64,000 nt of DNA from Gammaproteobacteria bacterium (GTDB lineage: Bacteria; Pseudomonadota; Gammaproteobacteria; Pseudomonadales; Azotimanducaceae): assembly GCA_007694905.1 (NCBI GenBank), contig REEU01000123.1, forward strand, positions 62,001 through 126,000. The letters run 5' to 3'. Both the position numbers and the translations under genes were made by a program. Position 1 is the stretch's first letter. Each line of letters begins with the position of its first letter. This document shows, piece after piece, positions 35,274 to 43,525 of the stretch. The notes beneath the pieces are model-generated. The model was given only the letters and a program-made list of their open reading frames with translations. It searched no databases and was not told where the DNA came from.

Positions 35274-36677
35274 TCAACCCAGCGACCGGCCGGAACGCTC
35301 TGCTGCTTCAGCGATCATGCCAGCACTCTGTTCTTCCAGCACGTGGATCACCGACTTGGCGCGAGTACTCAGGATGGCGTGCAGCAGAACGGTCGGAATC
35401 GCCACCACGAGGCCAAGCACCGTGGTCATGAGGGCGGTGGAAATACCACCCGCCATGGTCTGCGGGTCACCGGTACCAAACAGGGTGATGGCCTGGAAGG
35501 TCAGGATCATCCCGATCACGGTACCGAGCAGACCCATCAGCGGCGACACCACCGAAATCACCTGGACCAGCCCGAGGCCTCGACTCAACTTCGGTGTCTC
35601 ACCGAGGATCGCCTCACCCAGCTTCAGTTCCAGCGTTTCGACGCCCACGTCCTTGTTGTCCTGGTAGACCTTGAGAACCCGACCGAGCGGATTGTTCGTG
35701 TTCGGCTCCTCCGGGGTCTTCATCTGCGAACCGACCTTGGCGCTGATCAGCATCAGATCGATGAAGCGCCAGATGGCGATCAGGACGCCGATGATGCCGA
35801 GCGCGATGATGGTATAGCCCACCGGGCCACCGTCCTGAATTCGCTCCTCAATGGTCTTGCCCTGAATCAGCAACGACATCAGAGAACCGCGGGTCGGGTC
35901 CATGGCGAACTGGACGATTTCGCCCGGGCTGGCACGTTCGAGATTACGGATGGTGTTCTGGAACCGACTCGAGGGTTGCCGCGCCAGGGCCAGAATGGAC
36001 TGAGTGTCAGGACTGAAATTGACGTACTTGCCATCCGCCACCAGATTGAAATCACCCACACGGATGATGTCCGTCTCAGTGCGCTCGCCATCCACCTCGA
36101 TAACGGTGCCGGGGAAGCGCACGACCTTACCGGTTTCCGTCATCTGCTCCTGCAAGGCGATCCAGAGGCTTTCGATCTCCTCGATGGAGGCCAGCCGGGT
36201 AGCCTGCCCCATGCGCTGGGCAAGGGTTTGGATCTCGTCAGCACGCCCGGGGAACTGGGCACTGACGATGGAGCCGTTGAACACGCTGACCGTGTCGCCG
36301 GCCACCTGCTGCAGGACCCCGAACAACTCCCGAAGCGTACCGAGACGGCTGTCGAGCTGTTCCTGGAGCTGGCCGATCAGGCGCTCGTTCTCCTGGAAAT
36401 TGGTTTCGAGACGCTCGGAGCGTTGCTCCTCCTGGGTCCGGGTCCGGCGGGCGTCCGCGAGCATCTGCTGCTGTTCGTCGCGACGCTCGATAAATTCCCG
36501 CTCACGCTCACGGTTGACCTCGGTCTCAAACAGCGCGCGCTCGCGAACGAGACGCATGAGCTCGTCGAGATTGTCAGCACGCTGCATCTCGGGCTCAGAT
36601 GCCTGAGCTGCAGGCAGCATGAAAGCGAGGGTGATGACAACGGCGGCGGCCGTGCAAAGCGACTTCAACATGCTCAT
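35274..36677 (-). CDS. TtpC-type ExbB protein with coiled-coil N-terminus
   Basis: A 467-residue protein with a signal-peptide-like start ending PAAQASEPE, then a long Glu/Arg-rich coiled coil (about residues 30-110), a periplasmic middle region and a C-terminal MotA/TolQ/ExbB domain (about 270-440; VISVVSPLMGLLGTVIGMI, MAGGISTALMTTVLGLVVAI). This architecture matches TtpC of the Vibrio-type TonB2 system, needed for transport by that system. It overlaps the DUF3450 gene by four bases and is followed by exbB. Its receptor partner is not shown, but a TonB-dependent receptor is divergently encoded next door. Confidence 0.88.
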   Translation of the reverse strand: MSMLKSLCTAAAVVITLAFMLPAAQASEPEMQRADNLDELMRLVRERALFETEVNREREREFIERRDEQQQMLADARRTRTQEEQRSERLETNFQENERLIGQLQEQLDSRLGTLRELFGVLQQVAGDTVSVFNGSIVSAQFPGRADEIQTLAQRMGQATRLASIEEIESLWIALQEQMTETGKVVRFPGTVIEVDGERTETDIIRVGDFNLVADGKYVNFSPDTQSILALARQPSSRFQNTIRNLERASPGEIVQFAMDPTRGSLMSLLIQGKTIEERIQDGGPVGYTIIALGIIGVLIAIWRFIDLMLISAKVGSQMKTPEEPNTNNPLGRVLKVYQDNKDVGVETLELKLGEAILGETPKLSRGLGLVQVISVVSPLMGLLGTVIGMILTFQAITLFGTGDPQTMAGGISTALMTTVLGLVVAIPTVLLHAILSTRAKSVIHVLEEQSAGMIAEAAERSGRSLG

Positions 36678-37453
36678 CGGGACGCCTCCACCGGACCGGG
36701 TACGGGAAGTGAGATCAGATCCACCGACATCTGCTGACGCGACATCCGGATCGCGTTACGAATCGGTGTGGTGTATGCCCCTGGCAGCTCCTGCCAGCGA
36801 CGTTCCTGCTGGTTCCAGACACCGCTGCGGGCACCGTCCGCGGTCTGGTACATAAGGGACACCCTTCCCATACGCAGGAAGTCGACGACGAGCGTACGAC
36901 CGTCGATTTCGATCTCGTCCGTGTAGGCTTCCATGGTGCGACCGTACTCGTTCTCGATCTGATAAGCGTTGAGGATCTGACCGAACTGCTCGGCCACCTC
37001 GACGTCGGCCCGGTCCATGATGTCGCGCAGCCGTTCCACGCGTGACTCACGCTCACTGAGCAGGAAGGGCACGTCGAGGCTGACGAACTGCTCGAGACCA
37101 TCGATCATGCGCAGCATCAACGGCATGATCTGTCGCTCGATCAGCGTTACCGTCTCAATTGATTCGTTGAGCTCGCCCTTCTCGCGTTCCTGGGCCGCAA
37201 TCTGGCGTTCGAGCTGCCGGTTGTAGACCCGGAGCCCCTCGACCTCTTTCATCACGGTTCGATACTCCTGAAGGAGCCTCCGTGCTTCGTCACTGAGCTG
37301 GTCGATCCGCGCCTGGGAACGCCGGGCCTGGTCGTGCACCTCGTTGGCGGTGGAAAGGATGGTGTCGAGTTGGCTGGCAACAGCCTGCCCGGCTGCTGCG
37401 CCCACCGCTAGGACTGCGGTCAACGCAACCGTCTTGAGTCGATGCATCTTCAT
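36674..37453 (-). CDS. DUF3450 periplasmic coiled-coil protein
   Basis: A 259-residue protein with an N-terminal signal peptide (MKMHRLKTVALTAVLAVGAA) and a coiled-coil region (about residues 30-110; EVHDQARRSQARIDQLSDEA). The C-terminal part has NEYGRTMEAYTDEIEIDGRT and VSLMYQTADG. The DUF3450 family regularly leads TtpC-ExbB-ExbD-TonB operons. Its precise role is unknown. It is the first gene of the minus-strand TonB operon, overlaps the TtpC gene by four bases, and faces the TonB-dependent receptor across a 718-base gap. Confidence 0.88.
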   Translation of the reverse strand: MKMHRLKTVALTAVLAVGAAAGQAVASQLDTILSTANEVHDQARRSQARIDQLSDEARRLLQEYRTVMKEVEGLRVYNRQLERQIAAQEREKGELNESIETVTLIERQIMPLMLRMIDGLEQFVSLDVPFLLSERESRVERLRDIMDRADVEVAEQFGQILNAYQIENEYGRTMEAYTDEIEIDGRTLVVDFLRMGRVSLMYQTADGARSGVWNQQERRWQELPGAYTTPIRNAIRMSRQQMSVDLISLPVPGPVEASR

Positions 37454-38171
37454 CTTCTACCTGCGAGTCGGTTGGATGGAAACCGGATGGACCGGAGGCT
37501 GAAGCGGGAACAACATCCTACGAAGACGGGCAGGACGATGAACTCCCCGAACGTGTTTTCATTTACCCCAACTTTCGAATGCCAGGCACCCATGCGGGAC
37601 ATCCTGACCCATTGCGTATTCGGTATGAGTTCGCCAGAGCTCCCCTCCACGAGAGCTGAGACGCACCGCCCGCAATGCCCTCACGGGGCGTTTCGAAGCA
37701 TCCTTAATGGTCCCGAGTATGTCAAGCACGGTGCTGAAAACACATGCAATCCGCAGCCAAGGCTTCCCGCCGTGGCCCGGATCGAAGGGCTCCCCGATGC
37801 TGCCGATGGCCATGACCTTGTGTCGTGGTCATCGGCAGCCGCACACCTACCCCAGCGTTCCGACAGGCTCGTGTAGGACTTGACAGGCGCAGCCGCGCTA
37901 CTGTTTCCTTCAAGTCGGTGAGAGTGGATAAAGCACCGGGCAGAAAAGCCGCCACAAGCGGCTAGCGTGCCACCGGAGCCGCACAAAGACGGCACTGGCA
38001 CACCTTCACCCACGCGTCGAAACGCTGCCGACCTGGATTCGCCCCCCACCTCTTGGCGCATCCACGTGTGGCCGCTGGTCGACGTTTCCGTGTGCAGCGA
38101 GTGCCGCGGAACGCGCCGGCCCTCAGTCGAGGCGGGCCGGGAAGGCTAAAACTCTAGGGGAGTAACCGAAC
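37454..38171. promoter_or_regulatory. 718-base intergenic region between the TonB operon and its divergent receptor
   Basis: No frame here looks like a gene: the longest (144 codons, 37442-37876) overlaps DUF3450 and has no recognisable family. It holds an inverted repeat in which GCTGCCGATG (37799-37808) pairs with CATCGGCAGC (37830-37839); ATGACC inside can instead pair with GGTCAT, giving two competing structures. A small hairpin AGCCGC/GCGGCT lies at 37947-37963. AGGGGAG before 38172 is the receptor's ribosome-binding site. The length suggests promoters and regulation for both sides. Confidence 0.5.
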
Positions 38172-41100
38172 ATGGCATCACTTCGCCTGCGCCAGGCCAT
38201 CGCCGCCTGTGCCTTGCCCGCCGCCGTGGTGGCGGGATCTGTCGCTCCAGTGCACGCCCAGCAGCCCGCGATCGAGGAGATCGTGGTCACAGGCTCTTAT
38301 ATCCGCCGGACGACTGCCGATTCACCCTCACCACTCACTGTGATCAGTCGCGCAGATATCGAACAGGTCGGCGCCATCGAGATTTCCGACATCGTCAACC
38401 GCATGACTTTCAACAGTGGTTCGACCAACACCACGAGTGCGTTCTCCGGAGGGGATAATTCCGAGGGTCAGACCAACATCAATCTGCGCAACCTCGGTCT
38501 CGGATCAACCCTCGTGCTACTGAACGGCCGGCGCTTCACCCCATCGGCGACCGATTCCGGCGGTAATGCCTACGTCAACACCGCGGTACTCGTGCCCTCC
38601 ATCGCCCTCGAACGTGTGGAGGTGGTTAAGGATGGCGCTTCAGCCCTGTACGGCTCGGACGCCGTCGCAGGCGTGGTGAACTTCATTACCCGCCAGGGTT
38701 TCGAAGGCATGGAGATCGCTTTTGACTACCGCACGGACCAGGAAACCCGCAAGCAGGACGATTACCTTTTCTCCGGCATCTGGGGCGTGACCAGCGACCG
38801 CGGCAACATAACCGTCTCAGCGGAATATCTGGAGCGCAAACCGCTGCAGATCGATGACCGCTTTGACGACTTCGGCGGCACAGGTGTGTCGACCCTTGCA
38901 AACCCGGGCACGTTCCTGCCAGCGGCCGTGCCTGGCAGCGCCAGCGCGGGGGCTGTCATCCCGGCCTATCTCGTCGGCGGTGGCGGCCTCGGCGACCTCG
39001 ACTGCGAACTGGCCGCGAGCCAGCACCGACAGAGCTTCCGCTCCCCTTTGACCGGCGATCTCGCACCACTCGCAGCGAATGTCATTGAATCGGGCGGTTG
39101 CATCTACGACTTTTCACCTTTCTTCGCCCTGGTCGGAGGGGAAACCCGCTTTCTGACCCATGTGTCGGGCGAATTCGACCTGTCGGACAGCATACAGATC
39201 TACGGCGAGACATCGTTCGCAGACCAGCGTTTCACGCGCGAGAACTCTATGTTTCCACTCGTGCGCTTCCCGTTCATTCCGGCGGACAATCCCGGCTTGC
39301 AGAACGATCTTGCCCGCCGTAACGCGAATCTCGCGGGCACGCCTTTCGAGGACATTCTTACCACGCCCGGCAACGTCGCCGGCACCACATTCTTCGGTCG
39401 TGCGCTCGGCTTCACCCCTTCAGATACAGGCACTGACGTTCGCCCGGTCGATACGGACACTCGCCAGTTCTCGAGCACCTGGCGCGCGACCCTCGGCATG
39501 CGCGGTGACCTCGGCTTCGCTGACGGCTGGGTGTTCGACACCGCACTGACGCGCAGCGAGCGGGACAACACCAACCGTGGCACAGACACGATTCAGCAAC
39601 ATCTCGATCTTGCCGTCCGCGGCCTGGGCGGCGCCAACTGCAATGGGGCCACTGGTACGCCTGGCGCAGGCAACGCTGGCAACATCAGCGCTGGCCAGGA
39701 GTGCTACTACTACAATCCATTCTTCACCGGCATCCTTGCGCAAGATGGCTCTCCACAATCTGACCCCATGCTTGCCAACCCGGTATCGCTCTACAACTGG
39801 ATGATCGGTGAGTTCCGCACGCAGACCAAGAACGAGCAACTGGTATGGGACTTCGTCACCACAGGCGAAGTCATGCAGATGGCGAACGGCCTTCCCCTCA
39901 GTGCCGCGTTCGGCCTGCAGTGGCGGAAAGACCGGTTGAGCGTGGAGGTCGACGACACGTCTGCGGCGGGCGGCTTCTCCTTCATATTCGGCGGCACCAA
40001 CTACAGCGCCAAGGAGAACACCTACGCGGGTTTCGTTGAACTCGCCATTCCAGTCAACGAACGGCTCGAGTTCCAGGTTGCCGGCCGCTACGAGCGTTTC
40101 GACGAGATCGGCGAAGACTCTTTTGACCCCAAGATCACAGGAATGTGGGCCGCCACTGACGATTTGACCTTGCGCGCATCCACCGGCACTTCGTTCCGGA
40201 CCGGTTCGCTGGTGCAAACGTCCGGCTTCTCCACCCAGTTGATCAACATCGCCGATCCGTTCTCAGGTGCGGGTACGGCCTTCCGGCCGGAGATCGCCCA
40301 GGGCAATCCAGACCTCGCGCCTGAATCGGCGTTCGTCTGGAACCTCGGCCTCTCCTGGGCGCCCAGTGACGGACCGCTTCAGGGTCTCTCGGTGGATCTC
40401 GACTACTACAGCTATGATTATGACGACCTGATTTCGCGCCCCGGAGCCGCGTCCCTGATTCAGCAAGATATCGCTTCTCGCTGCCCGCAGGGATTGAACA
40501 CGGACCCGGACGCAGGGCCCCTTTGCGGTGTCCAACCCGACCTGACCATCGCGTTCGACCCGGCGGGTGGGCCAGGCCTCCCCGACCAGATCATCCGTGA
40601 CGAGAATGGTAACTACCTGCGCGCTGAACCGTTGTTCATCAACGCACAGGAGCTGAAAACGTCGGGGCTCGACATTTCGAGTCGCTACCGCTGGACCACC
40701 GACAACTTTGGCATGTTCACTGCCGGCGTCGATGCCAGCTGGACCCGTGAGTACAAAATCACGGATGCCAACGGCGTGACCACAGACGGCGTGGGCAAAC
40801 GCAATATCGGAACATCCATCGGCCGCTCACTGCCCGAGTGGAAGGCCAACTTCTCCCTCGGATGGCAGCGTGACCGCCACAGCGTCTTCGGCCTCGTTCG
40901 TTATGTGGACAGCTATAAGGATGATCAGCAGGTCACCCGCAATGCCGAAGGCGAGGCACTATGCGTCGGAAGCTGCCTTCGTGCCGTGAATTTCGGTCTC
41001 GACCTGCTTGACGACAAGGTCTCCAGTTGGACCACGGTCGATCTGCAGTACAGCTACGAGATGCCAGCCATCGGCTTCCAGGCCGAAGGCAGCAGGATCA

Positions 41101-41225
41101 GCATCGGCGGCACCAACATCTTCAACAATACGCCACCAAAGTTGAACTTCGATGGCGGCTTCGACCCCTTCACCCATGACGCGCGTGGTGCCATCTGGTA
41201 CGTACGCTATACCATGCAGCTGTAG
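38172..41225 (+). CDS. TonB-dependent outer-membrane receptor
   Basis: A 1017-residue outer-membrane receptor. A signal peptide ends near HAQQ (residue 30), followed by the TonB box-like EEIVVTGSYI, a plug domain (SPLTVISRADIEQVGAIE, LNGRRFTPS, ERVEVVKDGASALYGSDAV) and a large beta-barrel ending YVRYTMQL. It is longer than siderophore receptors and fits the type used for large substrates such as glycans, peptides or complex organics; its substrate is unknown. The divergent TonB operon next door probably energises it. AGGGGAG lies upstream. Confidence 0.9.
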   Translation: MASLRLRQAIAACALPAAVVAGSVAPVHAQQPAIEEIVVTGSYIRRTTADSPSPLTVISRADIEQVGAIEISDIVNRMTFNSGSTNTTSAFSGGDNSEGQTNINLRNLGLGSTLVLLNGRRFTPSATDSGGNAYVNTAVLVPSIALERVEVVKDGASALYGSDAVAGVVNFITRQGFEGMEIAFDYRTDQETRKQDDYLFSGIWGVTSDRGNITVSAEYLERKPLQIDDRFDDFGGTGVSTLANPGTFLPAAVPGSASAGAVIPAYLVGGGGLGDLDCELAASQHRQSFRSPLTGDLAPLAANVIESGGCIYDFSPFFALVGGETRFLTHVSGEFDLSDSIQIYGETSFADQRFTRENSMFPLVRFPFIPADNPGLQNDLARRNANLAGTPFEDILTTPGNVAGTTFFGRALGFTPSDTGTDVRPVDTDTRQFSSTWRATLGMRGDLGFADGWVFDTALTRSERDNTNRGTDTIQQHLDLAVRGLGGANCNGATGTPGAGNAGNISAGQECYYYNPFFTGILAQDGSPQSDPMLANPVSLYNWMIGEFRTQTKNEQLVWDFVTTGEVMQMANGLPLSAAFGLQWRKDRLSVEVDDTSAAGGFSFIFGGTNYSAKENTYAGFVELAIPVNERLEFQVAGRYERFDEIGEDSFDPKITGMWAATDDLTLRASTGTSFRTGSLVQTSGFSTQLINIADPFSGAGTAFRPEIAQGNPDLAPESAFVWNLGLSWAPSDGPLQGLSVDLDYYSYDYDDLISRPGAASLIQQDIASRCPQGLNTDPDAGPLCGVQPDLTIAFDPAGGPGLPDQIIRDENGNYLRAEPLFINAQELKTSGLDISSRYRWTTDNFGMFTAGVDASWTREYKITDANGVTTDGVGKRNIGTSIGRSLPEWKANFSLGWQRDRHSVFGLVRYVDSYKDDQQVTRNAEGEALCVGSCLRAVNFGLDLLDDKVSSWTTVDLQYSYEMPAIGFQAEGSRISIGGTNIFNNTPPKLNFDGGFDPFTHDARGAIWYVRYTMQL

Positions 41226-41255
41226 ATGCGACGCCTAGAGGCGCAACTCGGGACC

Positions 41256-41279
41256 GGGGCGGCTGCGGCCGCCCCTTTT
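41256..41279 (+). terminator. Rho-independent terminator after the TonB-dependent receptor
   Basis: GGGGCGGC (41256-41263), loop TGCG and GCCGCCCC (41268-41275) form a strong GC stem followed by TTTTCGTTT, 30 bases after the receptor's stop codon. It should end the receptor transcript. Confidence 0.8.
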
Positions 41280-41302
41280 CGTTTCGCCAGGGATTCGAGG
41301 CC

Positions 41303-41785
41303 ATGAAGCGCAGCGTTACAGTTCACCGCCCTGTCCTGCTGTTGAGTCTGCTCTGCGCCGGCCTCATGGGACCACCTTCCTGGGCGCGGTCGACGGAGGA
41401 ACTGCGCAGCGACCTTCGCGAGTGCCTGGAGATTCCCAGTGCCCTGCGGCGGCTCGACTGCTTCGACCGCCTGGCGAGGGAGGTGACTCTGGAGCCAACT
41501 GACGCCGGCAACGCCTCGTCTTCCACTCCGGCAAGGCCTCCGAGCCGGAACGTCCCGGAACCGCAGCAGAACCAGCCGATCAGCAGCAGCATCGTCCAGC
41601 TCGAACAGCGCCCGCGGGGGGAGTGGGTGTTTCATCTTGCCAATGGCCAGATATGGACCGAGGTCGAAGCCGGCCGGGGCCGTTACGAGGTCGACAGCGA
41701 CGTTCGAATCACCCGCACCCTGTTCGGCAGCTACATGCTGCGAGCCGAGAGCAGCCGCAGCACACGGGTCCGCCGCGTCGATTGA
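41303..41785 (+). CDS. Exported protein of unknown function
   Basis: A 160-residue protein with a signal peptide (MKRSVTVHRPVLLLSLLCAG, likely cut after PSWA). It continues with ELRSDLRECLEIPSALRRLD and CFDRLAREV, a two-Cys pattern common at the N-terminus of gammaproteobacterial periplasmic proteins, then a Pro/Ser-rich linker and a C-terminal strand-rich part (WVFHLANGQIWTEVEAGRGR). I do not know its function. It lies 70 bases after the apt pseudogene's other neighbour, the receptor, and ends 73 bases before apt. Confidence 0.65.
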   Translation: MKRSVTVHRPVLLLSLLCAGLMGPPSWARSTEELRSDLRECLEIPSALRRLDCFDRLAREVTLEPTDAGNASSSTPARPPSRNVPEPQQNQPISSSIVQLEQRPRGEWVFHLANGQIWTEVEAGRGRYEVDSDVRITRTLFGSYMLRAESSRSTRVRRVD

Positions 41786-41857
41786 CGCCCGTCACGATCA
41801 CGGGCGATCGATAGCCACTCTCGAAGCACCCACACTGCCTGCCGAGGAGTCCTGAAG

Positions 41858-42288
41858 CTGGACATCGAGAGCATTCGCGCGCTGATCCACGAGATCCCTG
41901 ATTTCCCGCAACCTGGCATCCTGTTCCGGGACATCACGCCTGTGCTGGCCGATCCGGCCGCTCTGCGGGCAACGGTGACGCACATGGCGGAGGCCCTCGG
42001 CCACCATGGCCCTGAGGGCATCGTTGCCATCGAGTCCCGGGGCTTTCTACTTGGATCGGCACTGGCCATGCACATGCACCTGCCGCTCGTGCTTGCGCGC
42101 AAGCCGGGCAAGCTGGCGCGGTGATCGACGACCTCATCGCCACCGGCGGCACATGCCGCGCCACCATCGAACTTCTACGCCAGAGAGATGCCGAAGTAGC
42201 CGTAGTTGCATTTCTCATCGAGCTGGCTGGACTCGGAGGACGCGCCCGGCTCGATGCTCCGGTGACGAGCCTCCTCTTGTATAGTTGA
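41858..42288 (+). pseudogene. apt: Adenine phosphoribosyltransferase pseudogene (internal deletion and frameshift)
   Basis: The first part is good Apt sequence: ALIHEIPDFPQPGILFRDIT, IVAIESRGFLLGSALAMHMH and LARKPGKLAR, then a TGA at 42122. In another frame the gene resumes immediately at 42120 with VIDDLIATGGTCRATIELL, VAFLIELAGLGGRARLDAP. Relative to E. coli Apt, about 33 residues between RKPGKLPR and VDDL are missing, close to 100 bases, with a change of frame at the junction. The missing part contains residues of the substrate-binding region. The start appears as CTG at 41858, where an ATG may have been lost. It should not make active enzyme. Confidence 0.88.
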
Positions 42289-42403
42289 CACTCAAGCGTT
42301 GCTGTCGCCGTTCACCCGGAACCGGCGGCGCTGTGAATGCGGTGCCGCCCGAAGGGAGCGACGAGGCGGCAGATGTTGGGGAATCACTCCAAGGGAGTAG
42401 CCA

Positions 42404-43483
42404 ATGGGTCATGCGGATGGCGACCAGGAGACTGCGCTCGCCTATCAGCGTGCAGTGCTGCCTGACGTTTCACGTACGTTTGCGCTGACCATCCCCGAGC
42501 TTCCAGCGAGCCTCGAGCTGGCCGTAGGCAATGCCTACCTTCTTTGCCGGATCGCCGACACCATCGAGGACGACCCGGCTGTCGAGAATGACCTTCGGCG
42601 GGAGCTCCATGCAGAGCTGATCTCCGTGCTCGAACAGAACCGTTGTGCGCGCAGTTTCGCCGACCGCGCGAGTACTGCGCTCGGCGATGCCACCAGCACT
42701 TCGGAGCTCAACCTGGTACAAGACATGCCGCGAGTGGTGGCCATCTATCGGCAGCTGTCCGCGGCCCAGAGGGTTGCCATCAGCACCTGCGTTGCAAAAA
42801 TGTGCCAGGGGATGCCTGAGTATCAGCATACGGAGAAGGCCGGCGGGCTCGATGACGTATGCGAACTCGACCGCTACTGCTATCACGTTGCAGGCGTCGT
42901 CGGTGAGTTGCTGACGGAACTTTTCTGCGAGCACTCTGACGCCATCGATGCAAATCGGCCCCAACTGTTTGCCCTGGCCGCTTCCTTTGGCCAGGGTCTG
43001 CAGCTGACGAACATCATCAAGGATGTCTGGGATGATCAGGCACGGGGCTACTGCTGGTTGCCTCGAGACATCTTTAATGCGCAAGGCTACGATCTCGACC
43101 GGCTGGCACCCGATCACGACCGCAAGCGTTTCCGCGCCGGGATCGAACAGCTTGTCGGCATCGCCCACGGGCACCTGCAGAACGCGCTGCACTACACCTT
43201 ACTCATTCCACGCAGCGAGCCGGGCATTCGTCGCTTCTGCCTGTGGGCCATCGGGCTTGCGCTGCTCACCCTGCGCAGAGTGCAAGCGAACCCGGACTAT
43301 GTTTCGCCTGACGACGTCAAGGTGTCGCGACGAGCAGTCGCCATGGTCATTCTCTGCACGCGCCTGGCATCGGGCAGTGATCGCGCCCTGCGGGCGTTGT
43401 TCCGTCTTGCCGCGCAGGGTTTGCCACGTGCTCCCATGGACCTCTCTGCAATGGCGCTCAGCTCCAGCAGGGCGGCGTCCTGA
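42404..43483 (+). CDS. Squalene synthase family protein (farnesyl-diphosphate farnesyltransferase type)
   Basis: A 359-residue squalene/phytoene synthase family enzyme expected to join two farnesyl diphosphates to squalene. The first Asp-rich motif is DTIEDD (residues 52-57) in YLLCRIADTIEDD, and the second is QLTNIIKDVWDDQARGYCW, matching one-step squalene synthases better than the two-step HpnC/HpnD pair. DYVSPDDVKVSRR is also seen. Start ATG 42404 has AAGGGAG upstream. It is intact, while the cyclase directly downstream that would use squalene is broken. Alternative: a phytoene-type synthase, which I think less likely here. Confidence 0.83.
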   Translation: MGHADGDQETALAYQRAVLPDVSRTFALTIPELPASLELAVGNAYLLCRIADTIEDDPAVENDLRRELHAELISVLEQNRCARSFADRASTALGDATSTSELNLVQDMPRVVAIYRQLSAAQRVAISTCVAKMCQGMPEYQHTEKAGGLDDVCELDRYCYHVAGVVGELLTELFCEHSDAIDANRPQLFALAASFGQGLQLTNIIKDVWDDQARGYCWLPRDIFNAQGYDLDRLAPDHDRKRFRAGIEQLVGIAHGHLQNALHYTLLIPRSEPGIRRFCLWAIGLALLTLRRVQANPDYVSPDDVKVSRRAVAMVILCTRLASGSDRALRALFRLAAQGLPRAPMDLSAMALSSSRAAS

Positions 43484-43525
43484 TTGCACTTAACCCTCCG
43501 GAATTCAGGAACCACCGCATAACCG

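Noticed and set aside
37442-37876. 144-codon plus-strand frame in the TonB intergenic region
   Set aside because: It overlaps DUF3450 antisense, has no family features and contains the inverted repeat; an 84-codon minus frame across it is equally unsupported.
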